Shown one piece after another: positions 37,335-47,645 of a stretch of DNA of 64,000 nucleotides. A program made the translations under genes and the position numbers. The notes beneath the pieces are model-generated. The model was not told the DNA's origin and did not search any database. It worked only from the letters and a program-made list of their open reading frames with translations. Source of the DNA: Sycon ciliatum (Eukaryota; Porifera; Calcarea; Leucosolenida; Sycettidae); NCBI RefSeq assembly GCF_964019385.1, contig NC_088650.1:26133766-26197765 (forward strand), read 5' to 3'. Within the stretch, counting starts at the first letter, position 1, and every line of letters begins with the position of its first letter.

Positions 37335-40300
37335 TCACACGCTTGTTGCTCACTGCCAAAACTGGTCACGTGGGTCTCCCCGGGAGAGGGGAGAGAGACT
37401 TAAAAGGAATCTTGGAAAGATGACTCAATTGGTCATTGAACCGCCCAACGGCCGACACCCCCTGAAATCCCCAAAACTCTGGGTGGACTTGAAAATGATC
37501 CCACTAAGGCCCCGGTCACACATGCACTTTTTTGGCGGTTCCGCCAAAGCGTAACTTACGCTTCCGCCGTTGCCTCGGCAACGGCGGAGGCGTAAGTAAC
37601 GCTTTGGCGGAAAGTTTGGATTTCGCTACGCCAAAAAAATGCGAGCTGAGCTTTCGCGGATCCGCTTTGGCGGAACCTGCATGGTGATGGCTTGGAGTTC
37701 GGTGTGCTACTTCTGCACTGAGTTCTGGTGTTGTTTGGTTGCCGTTTGGTATTCAGTTTTCATATTGTTCTTCTTTGCCAATGAACTGTGCGTTCTGGAG
37801 ATCTCGCAAACAATACTGCATCGTTATGAGTGGATAATGGGTGAGGGAATCCGTCTCCCAACTCATTGGCCACGATCGCGGACGATCTCCAACTCTCTCC
37901 TTCTCTCTCCAAGCAATACGTCCACCAGAGTATGCAACACTAGGACTGCAACCAGGGAGTAGTAGAATACTCTGCCACACCCTCACTGCAACTGCAGGCA
38001 TCCACGCAGTCGCTGGGTTGATGATGGATCATGGAGGAGGCAACGACACCCTGCTATAAAACTATTTGAATTTGATATTGATATAAACTAAACTAATATT
38101 CAAATATACCCGTGCTGGGCCGCAGTGAATGTGCCCCAAATCCACGAGTGTACTTGACAGGAGACATTCAGCAGCCTGTCAGCGATCCACGATAGCTCTA
38201 CTTGTACAAGCGAAGGTCGCTTCAACTTGGACAAGAACATCTAAAATAATTTCATAGGACGTGCTGCATTTGCATTCTCTCCGCCAAAGCGGAGCGTTGA
38301 GGAGCACAGTAGTCTACATGTATGTGTGACCGTTGCATCGTGTGGTCCGCCAAAGCGGCTGCGGTAGTTTCGCTTTCCGCCTCCGCAAAAGCGGTGCAAG
38401 CTTTTCATGTGTGACCGCGGCCTTATGGGCTCACCACACCTCAGTGAGTGGGTGAGGACAAGGTGCAGAAAAAGGATTGACGGCATCAGGGTATCCGTCC
38501 TGGGATCCAACTGCAGGTACCCCTGCCCCCAGTGAAGGTAATACTTGCTACTAGTGTGGGTGGCTAAATCAGAGTGGATCTGATATAAGCTTCACTAGCA
38601 CCATTGATTACACAAGAGTTAATCTAGCCAGACGCAGTCCATGGTTAACAGGTACCGTATTATCTCTAATATAAGCTAGTGCTGAAACGATTACGTTTTT
38701 TCCTTAGTGGCTCAGCTGATACCATAACGATCGGCTTATCGGCTAAACGATTATTATTGTAACTACATCAGTACGTGTACATTCTGTGAATTTCAAAAAA
38801 ATTACGAGTCTAACATCGCCAACGACGGAAAGCGGGCGCGTAGATCCGATGATCCCACAACAAGTCCGTCAGCTGCTCGGACTGACCAGACGAACACAGA
38901 CAAGACAGAGGCAACGCACTGGTTGCAACCCAAGAGCTGATGGTGCCCTTCGCCTGTGACTTCGCTGACTTTGACGATGAAGTCAGAGAAGCCGGCCAGT
39001 GGTGCAGATCGGCGGATTTCGATGGATGAGCCGACTTGAGGTGCGCCAACAAGTATCTACTTAGTACTAGTAGTTGCTTTTCCTGTCTATGCTCAAAAGA
39101 GGCCCAGACGCCAGGCCTAGCTCGTCGTCGAGCAAACTGGTTCGGGAACCGTCGACAGAACGGAAAACACGAAACTGAAGACCATGTACCACTTGTCTTT
39201 ACTGTCTTTAGCGCAAGACTAGTACTATACTCGCACGTAGAGGGAACTCTAGCCCCTACAGCTAGCTAGTGTAGACACATACTGAGCCTGCCAGTCCTGC
39301 ATGCTGTATGTAAGAAACGTACTAGTAGTCAGTTCAAAAGACGGCGACGGTGATCGCGTCGATGTGTCTCAGATCGCGCTTGTACTTTTACACATACATC
39401 GATGTTGCAAGTGTGCAGTCATTTACATATTCGTGCTGTACTCGCAACACTTTCGATGCATGCAGGCTTTGTGCAACCCCAAAAGGGGGGAAATCCCGTA
39501 CCGAGCGTAAGTACCATTCTACTCGTTCAGCTGATAAAATCGAAATAACCGTTCGATCTATTTCTTATCGAGTAAGTAACGAGTAATCGATATAATCGTT
39601 TCAGCACTAATATAAGCACAGTCTCCAATAATAGCACGTCTCCAATAATAGAACACCTTGGGGCGGCATTCAAAAAATAAAGTGCTCAGTCTCCATTACA
39701 AGCACACTGTGTAAATTCATTATCTGTACCGGCGAAAAAACCCTGAAATGTGTGTGCATGGCAACATGCCTCTGAAATGAGGTTGAAATAATAATGGAAC
39801 AGTCTCCAATAAATGAACGTCTCCATTAATAGCACGGGGCGGAGGTACATTGAAAAAATAGAGGACCGTGCTTATATTCGAGATAATACGGTATGTATAC
39901 TTCAAATAGAAAGTATATGAGCCCTGGAACCAACAAAGGGGGCAGATACACAATACACCTTCAAGCAGCCGAGCCTGTTGGCAACAGACCCAACACTATC
40001 TGGCATACGTGTACCCACCAACCGGACTAGCTGGCACTCACACACACATGCACACACATACACACTCACACCATACACACACACACGCGCGCGCGCGCAC
40101 ACACACCACACACGCACGTACGTACGTACGTACGAACGTGCAGCACTTACCGAGGCCTGTGCTTGCGTCCAGTTGGCTGTCGCTTGATGTTAGCCACCTT
40201 GGAGGTGACACCATCCAGGCCAAGACTAATGGACTTGGACAAACTAAACTGGACTCGAGAAAGCTTCTTGGCCATTGAACTCTGATGATTATTGTAGGAA

Positions 40301-43300
40301 ACCTTGCCAAGACCATCTTCATCACCATTAGCCTTATAAAACCACAGAGGAAAAGTGAGAAGAACAACAATAATACTCAGCACCAGGCCATCAAAGGTCT
40401 GAAGCAAACACCTGCAACGTTCTCTAAAAACAAAACAGGCCAGCTGATCAGCAACGATTATCGGAGGGTTGTGGGGATGCATGCAGTTCTATACAGGAGT
40501 CACTGAGCAGTGTTCGATGAATCACACCTGCCGGATGCGACACAATCAACAGTGATACGACTAGCGCCAACAGTGCACAGCCTTGGTTCATGTGCTGCTG
40601 AGTGCCGTGTGTGCATGTGAGAAACGGCATGCGTGACGTGACACTGGCGAGAACATGTGAGTGTCATGGTGACATGACGTCACAGTGCGTCGGCACCCTT
40701 CAGTGCTACTACTAGCACTAGTCTTAGGAAGGTACACAGGATGGCTGGTGCCTTTTCTCAAAGTGTTTACTGTACATAGGTACATGCAATGCGAGGCTGA
40801 TCGTTTGCTACAGACGTTACGCAACTACATCATCAGCTAAGTTAAGATGCTTTGGCAAAGTCGCAGCACAGCAATGCACTGGCGACGCACGCTGTACATA
40901 GCGCCCACAACACATACATGTAAGCGGTTCCGCTGACTCACACTGCGTACTTAGCGCCCACAAGCGGTTCCGCTGACTCACACTGCGTACTTACCGCCCA
41001 CAAGCGGTTCCGCTGAGTCACACTGCATACTTAGCACCCACAAGCGGTTCCGCCGAGTCACACTGCGTACTTAGCGCCCACAAGCGGTTCCACTGACTCC
41101 CCACCATGACACACTAGTAATTCACATCACCTCTCCTGGTCAGGTGTGTAGAGACTGATTGCAGGCATTGAGGCAGCACACTTCACAGCTGATCTATATC
41201 GATCTGTTTGGTGATCATGAGCTACGCGCAGGATGTCCTGTCATTCTTCACCACTACACTACACTGCACCGAGGAGGTTACATAGCACAGCGCTAGTAGT
41301 ATAATATCTACGCCTGTGTTCCCATAAGAGTTGCCAACCTGGTACGTACATGTACTCTGAGTGGCACTCACACGTTGCTGGACCCAGGTTCGACCAGTGT
41401 TAACTTTTCGACTCGGCACCTCGGTGGAGGGTTTAAAGGGGCACTCCGGGAATATTTTCGGCGGTGTGTTCTCTTCATGGGGGCCTTATATGGCCCCCAA
41501 GGAATGGGGAATCGCGAAAACTAGACCCAAAAAGTCGATATACGAAGCTAGGGAGGGCCAAGTTTGTCTCCTCTTTTGATGGTTTTGATGACGTCACGTG
41601 TGATTAGTATTCAAATTCTCTGCATTTGAAAGGTATGCATAGAGGATAACCATCAACTGGCGAGGGGGGGGGGGGGGGGCACTTGCCCCACATTGAGCAG
41701 GTACATTGAGCTCTATATCTAGTACATTCGTGAGTACGACCATGCACAGTTCATGACCTTTATGCAAGGCCGCCTGCTGTGTGGTTGGACTTGGCCCGCA
41801 TTACCCATTACCTATCGGTGCAAAACGATGCATACGTGCCCCATTAGGGTTGACAAAATTAATGTACCTGCCAAACAAGTCGCGCGACCCAACAGGATCC
41901 CATATATGGAATGTTGCTGCCATAATAGCACTTTCCACGTGCTCTTTACTTATTAGTATCAGTCATGTAAACACAGCCGATTTCTTCAAACCACTCTGGG
42001 TTTCAACCTGGGTTGAAAGCTGCAATGTAAACACAGCCTAAGATCTAGAGACCTGCTACCCTGTCCCGGGGCAGAATTGCGATTTCATGGATGAAAAATT
42101 TCCCCACGTTTGACTATTTCTGCAAGCGTTCCACAGTTATTGAAGTTTGGATTGCATGAAAGCATCGCAAGTACTTGTTAGCATGTACACATTGATCAAG
42201 CTTATGCAGACTCCTGAACTACCACTGCGCGGAGTATGCACCATACTTGAGTACTGGCCATAAAGAGTAAGCGAGGAGCAATCGGCATGACTGCCTCATC
42301 CCTAGTGCACTGCAGCCAGCATCGGCCCTTATGCAGATACACCATCCAGTATGTTTCACACCTTGGACCACCAGCTCTCAGCAATCAACAGCAGGCACGT
42401 TCAAAATTCTTGGCTATGGCGCAGATGTACACGAAGTCAAGTCACCAACGCATGCAGCAGCAATAGATGGCTTGATGATGGGCACTTCCCACTTACGAGG
42501 AACTCAGACAGAATACTGCAACATAGAATTCTCACTGCTGTCATCTGCAACTCCGGTCTATAGCACGATTCACAATACCACTTTCCACGAAGCGATGCGC
42601 AACATGCGACAGGCTGTGACCTCAACACACGATTCACAATTGTTTAGCTTCTGTGACATCTAAATGCAGTATATAGTACATGCACGTGCAGTGTCTGCTC
42701 CAGAGCCGGGTGAGCCGGGTAATCGACTCGGTTGGGCGGCACTTGGACCCGGTTGAAAATATAGTACCGGGTCACCTGTGACCCGGTTGGTACTTTAGAC
42801 GTTCGAACTTTGAAAGGACACTACATGGCTTGTATGTGTGACAGATCATGCAGAGGCGCGCGTCGAATACATGTGTACCCGGCTCCGACCTGATTGAAAT
42901 GGTTGCGCCAGGTACACGTGTACCCGGCTGTCCTACAATCCTAGAGCAGACACTGACGTGTACTACACATGCTCCCGGCCTAGTAAACTGTACTGCATAG
43001 ATGTACAGTTGTGCTCGGTGATATTGGAGTTGCATACCCTGGGGCGCTGTGTACTCCTGGTGCAACTCTCTGGTGATCACTTTGCACTGTATGCCAGCGT
43101 AACCATGTCCCGTGGTGCGATGTGAAACTCTGCTATTGCAGCACTGGATATAGATTATAATATAGCACAGGTAGTTGCTCACTCATGGGGCCACGTACTG
43201 TAGGTGCTGCTACTCAAAGGGGCGACAAAACCGTGACCACAGCCATGCATTGGAAGGAACATCGATAGCACAAACCAGCATGACTGATCATTACCTAGGC

Positions 43301-44121
43301 GTGATACGTTTGTTTGACGATACATTGAACGGTAAGAACATAACAGAATTTTTTTACGCTCAGCTGCGGGTCCAATGGGATAAATTGAGCGACAAACTCT
43401 GGTGTTATCATCATGTCCTATCATTATTCTCAGGATTTCGGAAGCATCATCTGATCATGGTGTGATGTCGGGAAGACAAGTACTGTTATTGGGAGAAGGG
43501 CTGATGTGCTCGCAGCGTGGCAAGAACGGAGACCTCAGAACAGTTCACTGGGAACTGTTCAAAGTCATGACAAACCTTCTCTTTGCACTGTGCACTGTTG
43601 TGCTGGCTTGTGCGCAAGAGCTCTCTACCTTCCAAGTATCGAGGACTGTGACTCCTCTCAGTGCGTACAAGTATAATTTTAATAATTATCGAAATGTGTT
43701 CTTCAGTACTTACCGCTTCATCCGCAAATTTGGCGACAACCTTCTTCCTTATCTTCTTCACTTGTGTACAATCCGACATGACCCTGCCTCGAATAGTCAG
43801 GGAAGGTACAGTCGGAGCCTTAGTCTTAGAGTTAGACAGTGATTCAGCGTCTGAACTGGACTTCGTAAAGCCCTTGAGTTCCACATTTTCGCTCACGCAC
43901 TCCAGATCTGATGGATACGTAGTTTCCAACTTGGAACTAGGGAGTACACCCTGCTTGGAATTCGCCGTTGCATTTTTGGCTGTGCTCTCTACGGCCTGAT
44001 CTCTGGTTTCGGTTGTTACGTGGCTCGCTTGACTAGAGATATCCGACTCCAGGATGACAGTAGTTGAGCTCACCTGGCAAGCGGACTTGTCTTCCTCGTC
44101 ACTGGAATCCACGCATGCCAT
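33817..44121 (-). CDS. Uncharacterised Ser/Lys-rich, probably nuclear protein
   Basis: Three exons with matching phases give about 372 residues: 43714-44121 (start MACVDSSDEEDKSACQ, donor GCG|GTAAGT), 40151-40332 (ANGDEDGLGKVSYNNHQSSM and SRVQFSLSKSISLGLDGVTS) and 33817-34345 (GTGSFDDALLEPEDSMKFRK, with VKKSRSASDITFRATVQRKG and APKRRRASDDEDS, ending MLKISNGT-stop). No known domain is recognised. Basic clusters next to acidic serines look like nuclear localisation and kinase target sites. The frame also stays open upstream of the ATG to an AG at 44155, so a further 5' exon is possible, and an additional exon in 40333-43713 cannot be excluded. The gene converges on the ERICH3-like gene, with stops 278 bases apart. 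Confidence 0.55.
34826..36190. repeat. 93-bp minisatellite, ~13 copies
   Basis: Units run from GCAGTGGAAACACACGAGGC through TAAGTGAGGCCAAATTGCAA and CATCCCGCCCACACTCACAT to CCACCCACACTTGTACC. Because 93 is divisible by three, a 363-codon antisense frame with 31-residue repeats stays open. An outer copy of the flank TTTTAGATTTTCTTCTTGCC at 34770 and 35054 shows an earlier block duplication. Confidence 0.97.
36195..37210 (+). repeat. Repeat family R, copy 2, interrupted by a MITE
   Basis: The head (TGCTCACAGTCAGAAAATGG) runs to 36285 and continues after the MITE at 36829 with TTGAATCGCCCAACGGCCGA, down to the T-rich tail and the (CA)n at 37233. Confidence 0.8.
36286..36828. mobile_element. Tigger-like MITE, 543 bp, inserted in repeat R
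   Basis: The ends CAGTCAACTCAGCGAGTAAC and GTTACTCGCGGAGTTGACTG are flanked by TA. The uninterrupted sequence GGCTATTGAACCGCC at 9450 in copy 1 of repeat R is the empty site, which proves the insertion and the TA duplication. Confidence 0.93.
37233..37340. repeat. (CA)n microsatellite
   Basis: It joins the T-rich tail of one R copy to the head of the next. Confidence 0.97.
37508..38422. mobile_element. Harbinger-like MITE, 915 bp, inserted in repeat R copy 3
   Basis: The ends GGCCCCGGTCACACATG and CATGTGTGACCGCGGCC are imperfect inverted repeats. The interior repeats CCGCCAAAGCG many times in both orientations. The empty site CCCACTTATGGGC is present at 9530 and 36896, so the 3-bp target was TTA: the right flank is TTA and the left is now TAA. 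The 3-bp TWA target and G/C-rich ends suggest PIF/Harbinger. Confidence 0.85.
38655..39891. mobile_element. TA-flanked MITE (CCGTATTATCTC ends) carrying a nested hAT element
   Basis: The ends CCGTATTATCTCTAATATAA and TATTCGAGATAATACGG are inverted with TA on both sides. Without the nested element and its duplication it is about 296 bp. The interior repeats AGTCTCCAATAATAGCAC motifs. Confidence 0.85.
38677..39609. mobile_element. hAT non-autonomous element, 933 bp, nested
   Basis: The ends TAGTGCTGAAACGATTA and ATAATCGTTTCAGCACTA are inverted repeats. The 8-bp duplication ATATAAGC lies at 38669-38676 and 39610-39617. Ends and 8-bp target fit hAT. No transposase frame remains. Confidence 0.92.
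40040..40138. repeat. (CA)/(CG)/(ACGT) alternating purine-pyrimidine tract
   Basis: CA, CGCGCGCG and ACGTACGTACGTACG stretches lie immediately inside the intron downstream of the 40151 donor on the minus strand. Such alternating sequence can adopt Z-DNA. Confidence 0.9.
40915..41100. repeat. 40-bp minisatellite, ~5 copies
   Basis: Tandem GCGGTTCCGCTGACTCACAC plus TGCGTACTTAGCGCCCACAA with few changes, in the large intron of the minus-strand gene. Confidence 0.95.
41431..41560. mobile_element. Solo end of a TTAA-type element (Kolobok-like)
   Basis: TTTAAAGGGGCACTCCGGGA resembles the termini of the 61774 element (TTAA AGGGGAAGTCCGG). No matching opposite end was found nearby, so this is a remnant. 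Confidence 0.4.
42689..42955. mobile_element. MITE with CAGTGTCTGCTC ends, 267 bp
   Basis: The ends CAGTGTCTGCTCCAG and CTAGAGCAGACACTG are inverted. ACGTG is present on both sides (42684-42688, 42956-42960) as a possible 5-bp duplication. The interior is rich in ACCCGGTT/AACCGGGT motifs. Confidence 0.7.
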
Positions 44122-44641
44122 CACTGGCGAGACAGCTCCAAATCTACCAAATATCTATCCAACAATAAGAAATTCACACCACTGTGATCTACGTGAGGAC
44201 GCTCAGGCAGGACCTGACTCCTGAGTTACAACTGCACTACTCTACTGCTAACTACTTGCAACAAAGAATGACGCTGGGGAAGAAAAACATTTTTTCCTGT
44301 TTGCAAACGAAGCTGTCTTTTTGAGTTTGGTGGTTTTCGGGAGCAGGCTTTTCTGCAGTCTTCACTGACTTCAGTCTGCATGGGAGCCCACACATGAATC
44401 ATGGATGCCGTATATGGTGTTGTTTGGGTACGATTTGCGACCTGACATGGCACTTGGCAGCTACAAGCTCAGGTGTACGAGTAGGTTTGCGGCAGGGAGT
44501 AGTAGTATAATTATACTCTTGGTACTACTCGCTGGTTTGCGGTTTTCAATGTAACACGCTTACTGACACCGCGCCGGTGAAATAGGAGCTTTTCAAATGT
44601 AGGACTTGTTGTTATTTTACTACTCCCTGGTTTAATTCAGA

Positions 44642-44716
44642 TTAGTCTTCAAAGGCAAAAAAAGCGTCGTCGTCATCTTCGTATTTTGTACTTCGGACCA
44701 CAGCATGCTCAGCAAC
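44642..44716 (-). CDS. Orphan terminal exon of an unidentified gene
   Basis: After CTTGCTCAG the minus strand reads VAEHAVVRSTKYEDDDDAFF then AFED-stop (phase 0, 24 residues). The acidic/aromatic end looks like a real protein C-terminus. I found no upstream exon before the profilin gene, so the rest may lie in an intron-rich stretch I could not read, or this is chance. I do not recognise the protein. Confidence 0.3.
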   Translation of the reverse strand, partial: VAEHAVVRSTKYEDDDDAFFAFED

Positions 44717-45365
44717 CTGAGCAAGCTTATGTCATAATGGTTAAGATTCTAGGACGGTCGGTGAGCAACAAAACTAAACTGCATGCACCGACTTACAGCA
44801 CAAGTAAGTAACTACATGTAGTTACAAGACATTTACAGTGATACTCGTCAACAATGGTCAGGTCTGCAGTAGTTCTACTGCACTGAAAACTGAAACTGAA
44901 AAGTTCCAGATGAGTGTGAACTTTGCACCGAGATCACTTCATAGACAGGCTCACCCATAATGATATCGGACGGAAGAACATGCAAGAGTCAAGAGCGACA
45001 TGCTTGTTACGGAAACAATTGGAAGGAGCCAGAGATACAAGGCATCAAGATTGGGCAAGATATACCGGTACTACCGACAGGCAAGAAATTCCATTTTATT
45101 GTAGTTTTGTGGGGTTTCGACAAAGGCACTGAGGAAGAACGATTATGCTAAACATGCATAAAACAACACATGCACAACCCACCGTAGTTAGATAACTCCA
45201 ACAACCATAGGCAATTGAATTCAGCACACAAAATTGAAACAGCACAAATTTTAGCTTTGGTGGCGTATTCGATACGACGATGAGTTCAGAAAATCAAGCT
45301 ATACAGCGAAAAATTTGGTAGCATTGGAATCTCGGTAAAACGAGGTTACATTTGGTAAAGATAAA

Positions 45366-45371
45366 TTTAAT
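45366..45371 (-). promoter_or_regulatory. Possible poly(A) signal of profilin
   Basis: ATTAAA on the minus strand, about 56 bases after the profilin stop. No AATAAA is closer. Confidence 0.4.
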
Positions 45372-45426
45372 ATACGGTCTGTGTGTGAGATCCAAAGATC
45401 AAAGGAAGTATTTACGTTTCGAGAAG

Positions 45427-45816
45427 TTAGTAGTTGCTTGAGATGAGGTAGTCGGCGAGCTGTTCGACGACCTTTGTGCATGCACCTGGGGTGATTCCAG
45501 CACCAGAGTAGACGGCGATGATGATGGACTGTCCAGTCTTCACGACCGTGCAGCCGGAGTCGGATCCCTTCTTTCCGTAAATTGATCGACCGGCTTCGCA
45601 GCGGAGGAAAGTGTACTTGACACCGCCAATCTTGATACCAGTAGAGTAGAGGCCGGAGGGATCACCAGAGATGGAGCTGATCAGGGTCTTGGCCTCAGCG
45701 GCGCTGATGTCGATGCCAGTCTTGGCCCAAACGGAGCCATCCAAACCGCAGATAGCAGCGCTGGTTACGCTTCCAGAGCCGATGAGGGTCTGGTCGACAT
45801 ACACTTGCCAAGACAT
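45427..45816 (-). CDS. Profilin
   Basis: This is an uninterrupted 129-residue frame. It starts MSWQVYVDQTLIGSGSVTSA, continues AAICGLDGSVWAKTG, has KYTFLRCEAGRSIYGKKG in the middle and ends KVVEQLADYLISSNY. The N-terminal MSWQxYVD with Trp-3, the G(x)DGSVWA motif, the central GKKG segment and the C-terminal amphipathic helix are profilin signatures. Length equals the family norm. Profilin binds actin monomers, poly-proline and phosphoinositides and controls filament growth. The start is the only ATG fitting the conserved MSW. Most animal profilin genes have introns, so the uninterrupted frame suggests intron loss or a retrocopy that stayed intact. Confidence 0.96.
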   Translation of the reverse strand: MSWQVYVDQTLIGSGSVTSAAICGLDGSVWAKTGIDISAAEAKTLISSISGDPSGLYSTGIKIGGVKYTFLRCEAGRSIYGKKGSDSGCTVVKTGQSIIIAVYSGAGITPGACTKVVEQLADYLISSNY

Positions 45817-46329
45817 GATTGAAAAATAACGAAGAGGAACTGGACAGACTTCACTACAACAACTTGGTTGGACTGAATGTCAACTGCAGGGAAATGTTCG
45901 GAGCTTGACTGCTTTTTGCACCAAGCACAAATAATTTCAGTACGCTCGACCAATCAGCGATCAGCTAGTGAACCATTATTGGTGTGCGCACACGTAACTT
46001 ACCGCAATGCGCATTTTCTTGAAGAAAGTCCACTTGACAACAGAACAATCTTTGCTGGTCGATCCCCAGTTTCCCCTCCATGCTCCAGAGCTCCTGCGTC
46101 CTTCTTCTATTCATCCTGTGCTCCCCGCGGTTACTTTGAATGTGTACTTTGCGCGTCCCTTGGCCAAAACTTTGGACTGGTGGGAAGCTCTTCTTATAAC
46201 CAACTGTGGTGTCACTTTGGCTTCATATCCCCCCCCCCCTTCATCATGATAACTGCTGATAGCTGCCAAGGCTTCAATTCGGTCTGCAACCGCATACCCC
46301 CGGCCATTACTCAACACCAGCAAGTTCCG
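45817..46329. other. Upstream region of profilin
   Basis: A pyrimidine-rich stretch (on the minus strand, CCAGTTCCTCTTCGTTATTT) precedes the ATG directly. No TATA box was recognised. A poly(C) run lies at 46231-46240. No further gene was seen. Confidence 0.4.
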
Positions 46330-46612
46330 CAGCCCTCCGTCCCGGCATGAGACCACCATCCTCAATCAGCTGCTCACTGGCCACTGCAGCCTGCTGAACA
46401 AGTACTTGTTCCAGATTGAGTCGGCACCTTCACCCGATTGCACTCACTGTCCTGGAACAGTTGATGATGCTGCCCACCTCCTGCTAGCTTGCCCTGCCAG
46501 ACACAGCAGTCGAGCAGGTACACGTCTATGTACCTTCACGTCAGTCAGGGAGGCAATTCTCACACAACCATCAGAAGCTATCCAGTTCTTGCAACTGGAG
46601 AAACTGATCTAA
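46330..46612 (+). mobile_element. 3' end of a non-LTR retrotransposon (LINE) ORF2
   Basis: The + frame reads HETTILNQLLTGHCSLLNKY, then SPDCTHCPGTVDDAAHLLLA and CPARH, ending in a stop at 46612. The pattern NQLLTGH..L..YL..I...SPxCxxC....D.aHLLLxCP is the cysteine/histidine motif after the reverse transcriptase of many LINEs. A GAAGAAGAAGAAGA tail follows at 46677, compatible with a LINE 3' end. The 5' part is missing or frameshifted. Confidence 0.72.
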
Positions 46613-47030
46613 GTTTCTACTACATGTACACTGTACTCTCACAGTCATTTTCATATTTATTATGACTTGTAGTTACCGAAGAAGAAGAAGAAGATCATGA
46701 TAACCACCTGATAACGCATCAACGCTACATTCTTTCATTGCATTTTCACTGCACTGTTTCTTCTTCTTCCAGTCAGTGTCCCGATCCAATGGACTTTGTT
46801 CCTGTTTAATTCGTACGAACCACTTAGAGAAGTTAGTCTTATAGAGAAGAAAGCTTATCCTCAGCATAAGACTAAATTGGCCATTTGGGTCGCTGAGTAA
46901 ATCGCATTTGGCCTTGGTTTGAAAGCTTTCAACCTTTATAATAATATTATTGTAACTCGTGTCCGATTTATTCTTGCTGAGGTCATTGCACGAATGCAGA
47001 AGCAATGCCATCATATAACCAAGAGCATAA

Positions 47031-47645
47031 TTATCTCTTAATTTGCTAAATCCTATATATAGGATTTTGGTCATATTTTTCAACTCAAAATGGGTGTGGC
47101 ATGAGAATAGCAAAAAGTATGTGACCAATTTTTCCTTGCTAGGTTTTAGTAGATATCGAGAGTTGAATAAGATAATTTTTTCAAACACTAACATCTCAGG
47201 CGCATCTCCTTGCCCAATATTACTAAGGCCTGTGCCCTATTTTTCGAATCCTATATATAGGATTTGAGATTTTATTGGACCTTGTTTTATCCTTAAAACT
47301 GGTAGTTTCATGACGGCATGTGCAATATGTCGTCATGAAACCACCCCGTGCCACACCTGCAATGTTCTTCTGCACATTCACTGCTTCAGTCCTTTCCATG
47401 ACAGCAGCTGAACAATTATGCTCAAATTTCCAATTATTGCTAAACATGGGTATTCATCAGAAATATTATCGCCCTATGAATCTAAAATGTAAACATTCAT
47501 GCCTCAACACATATCTACAACTCCATGAAAACCATTATGTCGTTATTATTGGTCGTGATGACCAATAACAACGGCATACATGTAAAAGGCACACATTTTC
47601 AAATTCTATATATAGGATTTTCGGCCAGCAAATTAAGAGATAGCT
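47031..47645. mobile_element. MITE-like element with palindromic TCCTATATATAGGA motifs
   Basis: ATCTCTTAATTTGCT near the left end matches inverted AGCAAATTAAGAGAT at about 47627. Three copies of AATCCTATATATAGGATT or a close form occur at 47049, 47246 and 47602. Boundaries and duplication were not resolved. Inner inverted TTCATGACG/CGTCATGAA sequence at 47306-47340 adds a second hairpin. Confidence 0.5.
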
